Shown here: positions 1-11,904 of the stretch, one piece after another
Layout: the number at the start of each line of letters is the position of its first letter
Position numbering within the stretch: the stretch's first letter is position 1
Assembly (NCBI RefSeq): GCF_019649055.1
Contig: NW_026570283.1
Location: 682,001-746,000 of the forward strand
DNA: 64,000 nucleotides
DNA from: Paramacrobiotus metropolitanus
Lineage: Eukaryota; Tardigrada; Eutardigrada; Parachela; Macrobiotidae
Direction of reading: 5' to 3'
Position numbers and translations under genes: made by a program
The notes under the pieces: model-generated
What the model saw: the letters and a program-made list of their open reading frames with translations, nothing else
What the model was told of the DNA's origin: nothing
Databases searched by the model: none

Positions 1-267
1 TCCGTTGACGGACAAGCTCAACGATATGACCATTATCTGAATATTTACTACAAAGTGCACAGTGTTTTCTGATCGCCATGATTTTGTTAACTGTGATATT
101 TACATTTTTTATCTTTTATTATTTTAATCAGTGTAAAGAAGGATCTTGTCATAAAATGTCAGTTGTGAGAAGACGAAAGTTTTGTACAGCATTAAATAAG
201 CAGCGAGAGCAAAAGTTGAAATTCAGGCGGGAAAGAAAATTATTTGTTTGACCGTTGAGCGTTAGTT

Positions 268-273
268 TTTATT
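268..273 (-). promoter_or_regulatory. Poly(A) signal of first guanylyl cyclase gene
   Basis: The minus strand reads AATAAA about 118 nt past the cyclase stop codon. Position and sequence fit a cleavage/polyadenylation signal; no transcript evidence is available. The rest of 1-390 is AT-rich 3' flank with nothing else recognised. Confidence 0.45.
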
Positions 274-390
274 GCATTTAGGCAACTGTGAGCGATCGGC
301 TGGCTTGTGAACTGGGAGCCTTAAAAGTTTCCCGACGCTTAATATTAAAAAAGTAGTAATTTTTTCTCCGCTGTTTCGAAGGTTGTCAAA

Positions 391-3300
391 TTAAAGATTT
401 GGTGAAGTTGTGTAATTTAGTCTAAAAAGTACGTAGTCATCTCGCCTTTTCCCTGCAAAGACAAACATCGTGACCTTTTCAGTATTATTATTATCTTTGT
501 AAAGACCGACCTTCACGAGTATCGTGCCCCGGCACGTAACGGTTAATTTGGTGGACTGCGTCAGCTGCGTACTCGCCTCGCTCAGCTGGATGCGATCCGC
601 TAATCCCGTTGAGTCCATACGTGATGCCAGATTGACCGTGTCGCCAAATCTAAACCAATCGTGTAATCAAGATTCAAGAAAAACCCTGCAAAATGATTTT
701 TATGAGAAGTTGCACATACAGACAATATCGAGGACATTTGTGGCCCACGATGCCGGCTGCTATGGAGCCTGTGATAAACCCGGAAAAATGGATAAATTTA
801 TTGGTGCCGAAAAACCGGAATTTGATAAGTGCTTAATCGGTACCGGAATTTATGCCGCATCGCAGATGGATGTACTTGTACGCGCACAATCCATGAAATA
901 ATAAGCGGAATTTCAGGACGCAGTTACAAATCTCTTCGCAGTGCCGAACGCCGTTGCGGTTGGGAAGCCCGCTGACTAACTGCAGCACAAACTCATAAGA
1001 TATGGAAATTAACCGATACTTGACTATTTTATTTACTAGCCAAGCTCGTGAACGGAGACGTTTCGAAACCTTTAGCCATTACACAACGATAGACACGTCA
1101 AGCTCACCATGTAACTGGTGCCAACGGTTTCCATCTTATGTGCATCAAAGGACTGCAGCGCCGCATCGAAACCCGAATATACCCGATCCAGGAATTCGAT
1201 GAATTTCCCCAGAGTTTCTTTGACCAGTAGCGTTTCGTAGCCAATAATCGAGCAGAACGAAATTGTCACGCTTTCGTATACCTCTGGCGCAATTTCGTTG
1301 CCGGCTCGCAGTTTCGTTAGAATAGGCCTGCAGCATTGTATCAGAGATCTTTCACGTTATTTTAGTATAAAACATTTAATAATTCTTCTGTACTGTGATT
1401 TACCACACAGAGGCCACAGTAAGATACCTGGGAAACATCTGCAGCAAAACGTTATCACACTTTGTTTTTTCCGCGAGGTACTCCTGGGTTCGCTCGGTGA
1501 CCAGCGCCTCCAAATGGATATGATAGCCGGCCAAGCGTTTGACGACGCGGTCAATAAGCGACGCACCCGAGTCGATGTTCTGCTGGTGCAACATATCGGT
1601 GATGTATGATTTCGCCTGACCGACACTCGGCCGCTTTTCCGGCACTTCGCTCCAGCACTGCCGCATCAGCTTGAGCAGCGCTGTTTCCTGAAGTCGCGGT
1701 GCGTTGGTCACTGGCGGCATCCACGGAACGGTGTCCATGTGATGTACCTTGTTAACGGTTTCTGTGAAAAGGGATATGCATATAATTCGAGACACTCCAA
1801 AAGTTCTTAGGTACAAATACCAGATTTTGTGTACAATTTTGCCAGCATTTAGCAAATTCAAAAATGCCATTTATCTCAGTTCATAATTATTACGCCTGTA
1901 GTCAGACACTACTCCGTCCAGATTCGATTAGCCAGCACAGCCAAAACATTCAGTGTTTGGTTTTGTGGTATCATGCTGTTTGGTGATGTGCTACTACTGC
2001 TACCTAACTTACTATTTACTAATCTTCCAAAACTTTTACTTACTATTTAGTACTTACTATTAACCCCAAGGTTTTTCAAATACTTACTGTTACTTACTAT
2101 TCCCATTTTCCCAACCAATTACTTACTAATTATACTAAATAAACTTAATTTAATTTTTAACTCACTGTTATTACAGTAAAACCTCTCGATAAAATACAGG
2201 CACAATTCCATCAGTTTTGTATGTTATACCGGGGTGTATTTTATAAAGGGTAGTTGCCCCCGGGGGCGCTGCTATAATTTGGGGTGGGGGGCGTCGCAGT
2301 ACATGTATTTTATAAATGCAACATTAAGGCAGTAGCAAGAATCTGTTGTACATTACAAGTTTGTATTACATACGAGTACATTAAAAAATACAAACTTCGT
2401 TTGAGTTCATCATAAAGTATGATTAGCACTTGAAGAGCAGCTTGGCAAGTGCAGTGTATTGTGTATTGTGCAAGTGTATTGTGCAGTTTGCAGCACAGTT
2501 GTACTGCTAGATTTTGCCGATTTTGCCTTTACAGACTACAGATTCGCATAAATACAGTATATTTCGCATAAATACAGTATAAATACAGATTCGCCTAAAC
2601 ACAGTGTATTTTCATGAAATGTACAAGCGTCCCAAATATGATACAGTGAAACTCCTCTTAACATTCACCTTCTTATAACATTCACCCCTTTACTGCATAC
2701 AAGAAGCTGGGAGTGGGAACCAAACCGCCCGGTAGACTATAACACGGGGGCAGTTCTCTTTATAACATTCACCACTTTACAGCTATAACATACACCTTTT
2801 ATGGAACCGTTAACAATTTTCCCAGCTTTTTCAACCCCTGTGTAACATACGGTTGACTAGGCTGGTGAAGAAAACCATTTCGGTGCCTCTAAAAGAAGGT
2901 TCCGGCTTCTGTTTTTAATCTGATTAGTACCGGATCTTCCAGCTCCAAGCATACAAAATGGCAGCAAAACCAACATTCAGACCGAATAATGTCCATACTC
3001 TGATAATTTGTTTATTTTTTGGTTAAGTAACACTCCCGGGGGCTGTGCCCCTGAGCCCCTGAGGGCAGTGCCCCTGGGGGCAGTGCTTCTGTATAACATA
3101 CACCCCTCTGTAACATTCAGAAAGCCTTGAACGGAGGGTGTATGTTGTAGAGAAGTTTCACTGTAAAGTTAAACCTCTCATTACATACACTTCTTTTTTA
3201 AATGCACTTCTCTATAGCATACAACCTGTAAGGAACCGAATTGGCTCGCATGTTATAACATAGGGGGGAGTCTCTTTATAACCTTCACCTCTTTATAAGC

Positions 3301-6300
3301 CTTACTGTAGTGTACGTACATATATAGACTGTATCTATTGTCGTATAGCAACGATGGTTATTGTAATACTTCTTACTTGTTGTTATTACCAGTTATCATT
3401 CAGTATCGATTGTACTGATGTGTGGTTAATTAATAAATATTAACTACAATACGGAGAGACTTCACAATGGCGTGAAGATAGTTAATCGGACTCATATTGA
3501 TTGGAGAGAGAGGATAGCAGTGGCAAAGTGACGGCTGGAGTGCGGAAGAAAGTGCGATGCCGCTGAGCCAAAGCCAAACGAGAGACAGTGCAAATGCGAC
3601 GGGAGAAACATTGGTGGGCGTACCGGGACAACAACTGCTGAGGATAACGCAGTTCGACCCTGACAGTGATGAATGGCCATACTGGAAGAAACGCCTGAAG
3701 AACCATTTGTTTCTAACGAAAGTACCGGACGCAATGCAGTCTTCATTTCTGCTGGATTCGTCGTTCACACTTCTTTGCAAAATGTGCAAGCCGAAAGAAC
3801 CGATGCAAATGCCAATTAAGGAACTCTATGAAATGCTGGACGCGGCATACCAGGAGTCGACCTTTTGGATAGCGCAGCGAATCAAGTTCTTCAGTGCGAA
3901 GCAGAAGACAGAGGAAACGCTGGTACAGTTTGCCAGCGAACTCAGGAGTAAGGTGGAACACTGCGACTTCCCAGAAGACGAACAAGAGAAAAGCCTAATT
4001 GCTGTGTTTGTAATGGGAATGAAGGATGCAGTGACGAGAAAGGTCATGAGTCTAAAAGACTTTAAGACACTGAATGAAGCTTTAAAGGAAGCTAAAGAGA
4101 ACGAAACGAAGAGAAAGGAATTAGGAATTGGAATTGAAAGTGAATCGGATCATGAAGTGAAGAAAGTCCGAAAATGGAAAGGAAAGAAAGGAGTGAAAGG
4201 AAAGAGAGATCAGAGTCACGATAAAGATGAATGTTTCCGCTGTGGTAAGTCAAACCACACGTCTAATGAATGCTTCTTCAAGGAGAAGGAATGCTTCAAT
4301 TGTGGTCAAAGAGGACATACAGCCCGAATGTGTTCAAACATTGGAAACAAGTACGTCACGGTAGAAAGGGATCCGTACGACGTGTTGTAAGAGCCAAGGT
4401 GAATTGAAACTGAAGGGCGTACGTACTGGAAAGAATTATCAGAGTGAACTTTATGTCAAGAATGGACATCGTTGCCAAGAAGCGTACTTAATGCTCATCG
4501 ATTGTTGTTGTACTTTTACGACTGAAAAAGTGAAGGGCGAGTTGTAGTGTACGTACATATATAGACTGTATCTATTGTCGTATAGCAACGATTGTTATTG
4601 TAATACTTCTTACTTGTTGTTATTACCAGTTATCATTCAGTATCGACTGTACTGATGTGTGGTTAATTAATAAATATTAACTACAATACGGAGAGACTTC
4701 ACACTTACATACACCTTCCGCGGAACCGAATGTAATTTGAGTCAAATTACATTCGGTTCCATAGCGTAGAGAACCTCTGAACAACATTCAGCTCCGGTTA
4801 AATACAGTTGCATACAGGTAGCCGGATGCAGTCTGAAGCTATCTTAACGTCCTGAACTAATATGGAGCAACATTAACGTTGTTTGTGTAAATGGTAATTA
4901 CTATATGCAGAAGTATATCTCAGCAAAATATTCTGGCAGCAGCCTGCTGCTGCATTGCGGTGTTTCAAATCCCTATTATTATACGTAACGTATTTGCAGT
5001 TTCGGGTTGGCGGTACATTGCGTTTACGTGAACAGCAATACCACCGTCTGTTAAGGCACCAACTTCAGTATGCAACGCCGTTAATGATGGACCTACCCAG
5101 TACAGCAACGAGTCTTTCATCTCGTTATTCGCAAAATTCGATTAGTAAATGAATTAGTAAATAATTCTTATTTAGCGAAAGCCAAATCTTACTGTGTACT
5201 TACTATTTACTATTGTAGCTGAATATTTACTTACTTTTACTAATTTTGCCTGTAAAACTTTACGGTTTACTACACCATTTAATTTTAGGGAAGCTTTTAC
5301 TAATTACCTAAATAGCATTTATTTAGTTTTATTTAGTAACACATCACTAATACTGTTCAGGCAATTTGTCTGTATTCCATGGAGTATGTCTTACCGGTTG
5401 CTGCCTCCACCGAAATCTGGTCAACGGCGCCCAAACTGAACGGCCCGTTCTGGAAGACGATCTCGTGCATAATCACGCCCATAGCGTACACGTCGGTGGC
5501 AGCGCTGCGCAATCTGGTCCCGCGGAGTATCTCCGGCGGCGTCCACAACAGTTTCCACGGTGACGATGGGCTGTACTTGTGCTCGACCGGTTTCAAGATG
5601 GGTTTCAGCCGCTCGTTACTGCAGTCACCGATGCGCAGGGAAAGCAGTTTGGTGAAGAGGCATTTGGTCGAGCGAAGGTTGCCGTGGAAGTGCAATGAGG
5701 AAGTGTGGATATAATGTAAACCCTGCAGAAAAGCGACAAGTTACTTTGCACCGAAAAATAAAGTGTTTTTCAGATCCCGCACATGTATTATATGAATCTC
5801 TTGGGATTTCCAAATTTCTGCGGAATACGTTTGCCTAAAAATGTCTCAAAGGTTCTGAAATTCTGCAGACTCTTCGAATTCTTTAAAGTTTGAACACTTG
5901 CTTAAAGTTTTTGGGCTTTTCAAATTTTTGATGAGCTCGTGCGCTACTGAGTTTTTCAAGCTGATTAGGTTCCTGTTCCGTTACATTATTTGGCTCGTAA
6001 CACGGTAAAACAGACCAACCCGAATTAGGTCGATGACGGCTGATATCTTCATATCGCGGTCTAATGGATGTTCGTCCGCAAAGACGTCAGCAACAGAGCC
6101 ACGTGGACAGTATTCTTCCACGATGCAGCAGGGTTTGAATAAGTGGATTCCCACAAACGGATTGATGTTATCGTGACGCAGACTCCGTACCTGTAAACAT
6201 AATATACTCCCGCAAACTTGGGATTTCTGGAAAGTCAAACCGTACCATGTCCATCAGCTTAATCATGCGCGGCGTGGCAAACTCGTCAGCGCTGCCTTTC

Positions 6301-9089
6301 GTTGTGCAGTCCACCCACGTTGCCCAACACGGAGACCCACGCAGTCCAATAAGACGGTCTGCAAACGCCGCGGCGGCTGTCGGCATGGGTCTCTGGACCA
6401 TCAGACTAGCACGACGATCGGAGAAGTCTATCTCCTCGGTTTGAATCGTCCACCAGGAGAAAGCGTCGTTGACGGTGCGGCCCAAGCGCCTGTAAGGTCA
6501 GTACATGGTAATATTGTAGCACAGAGAGTACCGCTGTTTTGTCTACCATATTTTAGACTCCGCATCGACGCGTTTGTCGATAAAACTCCTTTAGAATAAA
6601 ATTCAGTGTAGACTGTGTAGTTGATATTTTATCGAAGGTCCCTTTATCGTTTAACGCGTTTAACGCGTTAATGGTTTTAATTAGTGTAAACCTGCGCAAG
6701 CGATTTGTTATGTATGCTGGCCGAAGCCGAATAAATTTTTAACAAACCATGCGAGTAGGAAAACCAACTGTTGCAACAAATTAATGGCATGGTTCTTACC
6801 GAATACACTGCACAACGATCGTGACGGTGATACTGATGAGAATCAGCACACCCCCGGCCGAACCCACCGCCGTGTACGTCGCGGACTGGTCGGCGCATAA
6901 TTCATTAAGCAGTCCACACAATGGACGATCTGGCGGCGGATTCCCCCGCAGCCATACGGGCACATATTCCATCCGGGTAAGATTTGTCGGTCTCAGACTG
7001 TTAATCTCCAGAATGACCTACACGCAAAGTTCTAGTGAACAGGAAGAAATGTAATTCAAGCGGCGTGGTTTACTTGAGAGTCTGACGAGTCCCAGTCGAA
7101 CTGTAGAATTTGAATGGTACTGACACGCAGAGCGTTAGCATACTGGACCTTCTGCGAAGCGAAGGTGAAGGTGGAATTGGTAAAGTAGTCACGAAACCGC
7201 CGGCCGCTGATTTTCCGCGTACGCGATAGTTCTGTATAATGCGTGTCATATGTCTGCAAAACGGCAAAAGTAATGCACTAATAAGACAAATGATGTGAAA
7301 AATAAACGTTTATTTTGACAAACCTCTGCGATGCTTTGCATGGTTTCGTAACAGTTGACCGCAAACTGGTTCCGCTGGAAACAATACTTCGTTGAAGGTT
7401 GGTGGTTTCATGACAACATCAGCGCTATTCGATTTACGAACCTCGATGTCGTGATCAGTTAAATTGTATAGCTCTTTCCGGCGCACCAGCACATCTTTCA
7501 TCGTTTCTGCAAATTTTTCCCATTTGGGAAACGTGGGCTGGATTACTAAGGCGCTGCGCAGGGAGTTAAGCGTCCTCTGTAACCAATATATCTCTGGTCG
7601 AAATTTTGTCAAGTTATTAAAGTATTAATCATTTTGGTAAAAGTATTGAACCCGCTTACCGAATCACAGTAGTCATCGCTGCTGGGAAGCGTGGCGTTTG
7701 TGCTACAGTCCAGCGGAAGGTCATCGGGTACGACGAAAGTGTAAGGCAAAATAAAAACCTAGTAAAAGTGAGTAGGTCGTCAAACGTGTACTATTCACAC
7801 GTTTCTTTCACTGCTCAGTTGAAACTTACATAATCTCCACTGGACATTCCCAGTTCGTCCACAATCCTCTAAGTATAAAAGATATACTTCTAATGGTACT
7901 GCATTTGAACTACATAGAAAAAATTTAATAAATTAGTGAAAATCTTACCAGAAACTTCTTCTGCTTCTTAGACGTCGTACACGACACCATAACTGCAGAA
8001 TACATAAATTAAATCAAATTACTCTGTAATTTAGCCAAAATAAAATAAGGCTATGTAATTCATACATAAACTGGTTGATGCCAAACAACTAAGTTTAATT
8101 GCTGATTCTGATCGTATTAACTAACTCCGCGTGAAGTTTGCGGCGGCTTTGATGGCCCTAATCCATCCGGCGGTGCCGTTATCGGAGTCAAAATCAATGC
8201 GCTTATTGAGGATGTTGGTGGGGACCAAGGCTTCCACGAAGTACTTGCAGGTCTCCCGGTAACGGATGGTATTGTTGGGGTCACCGGACATTTGATCGAC
8301 CAAGACGACCACGCTCGCCCAGTTGAAGTGATTCAGCAGGTAAATGAAGGTCTGTCCGTACAGCGGCAGATTAATCGGGCCGGCGCTGATGACGGAGGGA
8401 GACCTGCTGCGATCGGTCATCGCCTGGTCATTAAGGGCGCTGCAGCATCATCATTTTGCGAACCGTTTATGACATAGTCGGTAGTTATTAAGTCTGCAGC
8501 TTATTCGATTTTCCTGACTGATGTACTCTGCATCTGTGCAGATTTTAATGCGCCTCACTGTCAAATTATGGTTTAATGGAAGACCTAATTAAAACGGCGT
8601 TTACCAAGAGAAGGCAAAAATATCCAATTCCCGGGCGAAGTCCCCAACGTGCGCGAACTGCTCCACGCAAACTGCAACCGTTCAAAACTCAGTGAGCTAG
8701 AGAGAACTATGCTACGCAAACGGTCCATGATCATTCGTTTATTGTCGCAAAATTGCAAGCTTATGGTTGAGACCTGTGGCCGGCACAATTGCGGTCAGTC
8801 CGTCCCGTTCCAACATGCCGCTGTGGTACAATTCCGTCAGATTAGTCATGATCAGGTCCAGCTCCGATTCTAGACAGGCGATCGCCTTGTCATTGTGGCC
8901 ATGGATGATGGGGACATGGCCGATAGTGTGCGTGTAATTCTCGGCTAGCTGCCGCATGGCCACGTCGAACAGCGGCACCATGATGCGGTAGCCGGTCTGG
9001 CCGCGAATCCCTGGTGAGATGGTGATTAGATTCAGCTGCGCCCATGCTGTGCGGATACCGAGCAAGAACAAGCAGATTATCAGCGTCAT
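391..9089 (-). CDS. Receptor-type guanylyl cyclase, copy 1 (likely catalytically impaired)
   Basis: Single-pass membrane receptor of the natriuretic-peptide-receptor type, 1074 aa over 18 exons: 9089-8774, 8671-8605, 8439-8126, 7992-7949, 7868-7830, 7758-7660, 7576-7442, 7374-7324, 7253-7074, 7017-6800, 6489-6246, 6190-6020, 5722-5395, 1761-1428, 1348-1108, 979-844, 768-720, 649-391. All introns are GT-AG and the lengths sum to 3225 nt. The start ATG follows a splice acceptor by one base, so a 5' UTR intron is likely. Order: signal peptide (MTLIICLFLLGIRTAWA), ANF-receptor-like ectodomain (about 18-455), TM (about 462-485), kinase-homology domain with HGNLRSTKC where a kinase has HRD, dimerisation helix, cyclase domain (about 850-1050). 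The cyclase core keeps KMET (guanine-recognition Glu) and ASRMDSTG. The metal Asp of the family's FSDIVGF is Ser in FCSIIGY (about residue 880), and the Asp of TIGDAY is Thr in TVGTSY (about 924). Cyclase activity is therefore doubtful. The identity of the family is clear; the ligand is unknown. Confidence 0.93.
2644..3163. mobile_element. Non-autonomous pogo/Tigger-like MITE
   Basis: The left end reads CAGTGAAACTCCTC and the right end is its near complement, GAGAAGTTTCACTG. TA dinucleotides flank both sides (2642-2643 and 3164-3165). The CAGTGAAACCTC-type terminus and TA target are typical of pogo/Tigger DNA transposons. The interior contains repeated 'ataacattcacc' phrases and no transposase, so it must have been moved by a partner element. 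Confidence 0.75.
3306..3466 (+). repeat. 5' LTR
   Basis: 161-bp direct repeat with TG...CA ends, matching 4543-4703 almost exactly. It is preceded by the CTTAC target duplication. Confidence 0.88.
3557..4390 (+). CDS. gag: Gag of LTR element (277 aa, two CCHC zinc knuckles)
   Basis: A nucleocapsid/capsid-type protein of an LTR retrotransposon. The N-terminal two-thirds resembles Ty3/gypsy capsid regions: FDPDSDEWPYWKKRLKNH near residues 36-53, and the FASELRSKVEHCDF segment. A basic lysine-rich stretch (about 195-222) follows. Two CX2CX4HX4C zinc knuckles (CFRCGKSNHTSNEC and CFNCGQRGHTARMC) lie near the C-terminus. It would bind element RNA and form the particle shell. No protease, reverse transcriptase or integrase follows before the 3' LTR. 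The assignment rests on the knuckles and the gypsy-like capsid pattern. Confidence 0.88.
   Translation: MPLSQSQTRDSANATGETLVGVPGQQLLRITQFDPDSDEWPYWKKRLKNHLFLTKVPDAMQSSFLLDSSFTLLCKMCKPKEPMQMPIKELYEMLDAAYQESTFWIAQRIKFFSAKQKTEETLVQFASELRSKVEHCDFPEDEQEKSLIAVFVMGMKDAVTRKVMSLKDFKTLNEALKEAKENETKRKELGIGIESESDHEVKKVRKWKGKKGVKGKRDQSHDKDECFRCGKSNHTSNECFFKEKECFNCGQRGHTARMCSNIGNKYVTVERDPYDVL
4543..4703 (+). repeat. 3' LTR
   Basis: 161-bp copy of the 5' LTR at 3306-3466. It is preceded by a purine-rich tract and followed by the CTTAC target duplication. Confidence 0.88.
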
Positions 9090-11904
9090 TCTGCAATGAT
9101 AGAAAATAAATTAATAAATTTTCCGGATGTGCCCAGAAATTGTAGACATAGCAGATCAGGTTAGTGGCTACAATCGTGCGTTAAAAACTGTTACAAGCGC
9201 TAGCCGTAAAAATAAAAAAAGGTTTTCTGCAACGGTTGCCAGCATCGAGTGGGAAGCAGACGCGAAACGTGTCCTTTTGCTCGAGTGCTTCCGCGATTTT
9301 CTCCGTAATTAGAGAGAGACAGCTTATTCGATCAGGGTTTCAGTTTCACTAGAGAACAACCTAATATCGTGGCGGTCGAAGGGTTTCACGGAGAAATGGT
9401 TTCCCACTACTATCCACAAATCTCCGCCAGGCAGTGTATAGCATGACGCAGATAAAACAGTAGTGCTGCCATGGCCCACGCTGCGCACGAGGAAATCTAA
9501 TCCAATCAATGGGACATTGACACAGCGCCTGGATTTACGTAATACTCCGAGCAAACCGTACAGTACAACCGCACAAATTAATTAAAAATAAACGGTGCCA
9601 TAAGGGATTTCCGAAGCCAGTTTTGACAACCAGGAAGTAGATACAAGATACGCTGAACACATCCGGCGTGAGTAAACTCTTTTCCCCAAAAAAGCGAAGT
9701 GCAGAATCAAGCAGCTGTAAAGCGCGTTCTCAGCCAGCTTGAAAACAGACGATGATATTAGCCTGCTTCGTTCACGGCTGCATAATTCATGACCATTACG
9801 CTTGGCAAGTAGGATAATTCTGCGTTGCGCCCATCAATACACTTCTTACTAATCGCTGTTTCATGCGCTGCATTATTTACGCTGTTTCCGTTACAGGATC
9901 CTATTTAGTGCTAAAACACTTCAACACGCTTACCTGTTCCCGTGCATTTACAGGAAGAATCCGCGATACAGATGCCGAGACACTTTTAGACGACCGTTGT
10001 GATTAAAAGTGACATTCATACAATCGCAGTAAACGCTAGGGATTACTGCAACACTTTCCGCTGATCGGGGCGCTTACTGAAAACGACATACTGGAGACAG
10101 TTGCAGGGTATATAATACGCAGCTTATTGATTTTGTATAACACCCACAACACATGGCTATAATACGCCGAGAAAGGTTTTTGTTGGCGGTGGCGCCCGCT
10201 TGTGTATTATTTACGCTAATTAGCACAGGAATAACCAATTGATACACCGTACCGGTAGTCTCTTCCGGTCAAGCGGAAAAAAGATCCCTCTTATTATGTC
10301 ACTTATAACCGCGACACAGTGTGTGAGTGCAGCGGGAGAATACGTTTATTGTGGTTGAAGAGCGCAGCTGAAAAAGCCGATTCGACGGTGACATACTGTG
10401 CACGGTTTATTCAGGCGACTCCAGGTGGAAGCAGACGTTGATAGCCGGCTACGTCAACAATTACGGCGCAGTAGTGCGGTTAAGCGCTGCTATGCGTATT
10501 GTTGGGAATTTTCGGCATGGTACTTGGTATGTAATAACTACCTATGAAGGGTGCGAGTTTTGCAGCTGACGGACAGCGATTTTTCCGCTTTACAAGGGTG
10601 TTAATGACGAGGCGTTGGAGGGCTGCGCGGAGTGTCACGCTGGCGTAATTGGCGCGGTTTAATATGGCTTCGTACTTTTGCAGATTGGCATAGTGCAGTG
10701 ATTTCCTTCACATGTAACTGTTACATATATAGATATTTATTATATCTCTTTACGAATCTTGTCTGCCTACATAACCAGTTGTAAATGACTATGGAGACCT
10801 TTGTTTCCATTTAGAACATGCTGCTGAATAAATTAACGTCAACATACTTGAAGGAACTCGTATCAAAATATTTTTCCTATTTATTTACTCGTCTGTAGGG
10901 AAAATTAACCGTTCAGCTTTGGCATCATTTAGAGCTGCTACCTGGATCGCGAATACCCAATACCAAACCCGAAAAACGTGGCCAGATTCTCTGGCTAGAT
11001 AACTTATACTTTGCAAACGTTAAAGGGAAAGGCGGATAGTGCGCGCAGCGTCGGTTTAGAAAGAAATAGGTAAATAAATTATGTGTCAAAATTTATCGAC
11101 CCAAATCATTGAAATCAATGTACGAGGTACTAGAATCGCATTATCAACCAATCTTCTTCGCCAATAAACTGTAAACGCACGTAAATATTATGGTTCCTGT
11201 TCCACCAAATCAGATATACACGTATCAATATTCAATACAATGTTTTTTTTAATTTTTAAACCAATTTGTAAGATGTTTTTTTAAAATTTGTCTGAGCAGC
11301 GACCAAATAAATAGCAGTATATACGTACCAGTGGCCGCAGTATATTTCCGCTTTCATAAATTTTGTTCGATAATGGGAATGTTATTTTCTAAATTTTCCT
11401 TATAATGCTGCGTAAACTTGTCTTACATAATGACCAAAGTGCGGAAGCAAGTTGCTTTTGAAAAGTCTGCTTACACTTTGCCGCGTGGCTTACGCTGAAC
11501 ACATATTTTCTTAGGATTATTTTGCTTTGCAGTACTGATAATCTGTTACGCTGGTACGGTAAGTTACCAATTAAGACGTTGATTAATTCATGTACGGTGA
11601 TGTATTATGCACCTACAGTCGTGTATTTGTATGAGTATTATCTATGTACAACATTCATCAAAACGAATGGTTGGGTAGACCCAGCTGAGTGCGATCAATA
11701 GCAGACACAACTTTATTCGTCGCTTAATGGCATTTCATGAACAGTTTGCTCGGGTCACTGCACTATTAGTGGCCATTATGTCACCAGAAAAGCCTGCAGC
11801 AACCACAGGGAATGGGAATGATGACTAGACACAACGGCATTATACGCTTGCATCGTTGCAGGCTTGTGCGATTTCCATGCGTTATTCTGAGGCATCCTTC
11901 GAAA
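9090..11904. other. Intergenic region between the two cyclase genes
   Basis: Nothing coding was recognised here; the ORFs are short and show no family motifs. It must hold the 5' UTR exon(s) and promoter of copy 1, because a splice acceptor sits directly before that ATG. A TATATAAT-like stretch near 10109 is one candidate core promoter, with weak support. TTTATT at 11712-11717 reads AATAAA on the minus strand about 190 nt past the stop of copy 2 and may be its poly(A) signal. Confidence 0.5.

Larger units (their letters stand above)
3306..4703 (+). mobile_element. Short LTR retroelement carrying only gag (TR-GAG type, Ty3/gypsy-like)
   Basis: Two 161-bp direct repeats (3306-3466 and 4543-4703) begin TGTAGTG and end TTCACA. 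They are flanked by a perfect 5-bp target duplication, CTTAC (3301-3305 and 4704-4708). A primer-binding-like stretch (TGGCGTGAAG) follows the 5' LTR, and a purine-rich tract (GTGAAGGGCGAG) precedes the 3' LTR. The only ORF is gag; there is no pol. The LTRs differ at about two positions, so the insertion is young. As a gag-only element it looks whole, and it would depend on a full-length relative for reverse transcription and integration. It sits inside the long cyclase intron, on the opposite strand. Confidence 0.9.
1762..5394 (-). other. 3.6 kb intron 13 of copy 1, filled with mobile elements
   Basis: This intron is about 20 times longer than most introns in the gene. It holds AT-rich low-complexity DNA rich in TTACTATTTACT-like repeats (about 1980-2160 and 5130-5350). 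It also holds a relic start of a pogo-like element (CAGTAAAACCTCTC near 2174), a pogo-like MITE, and a small LTR element nested in further pogo-like sequence (3165-3300 and 4709-4790). The corresponding intron of the second cyclase gene is only 553 bp, so the size difference is mostly insertion. Confidence 0.7.
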
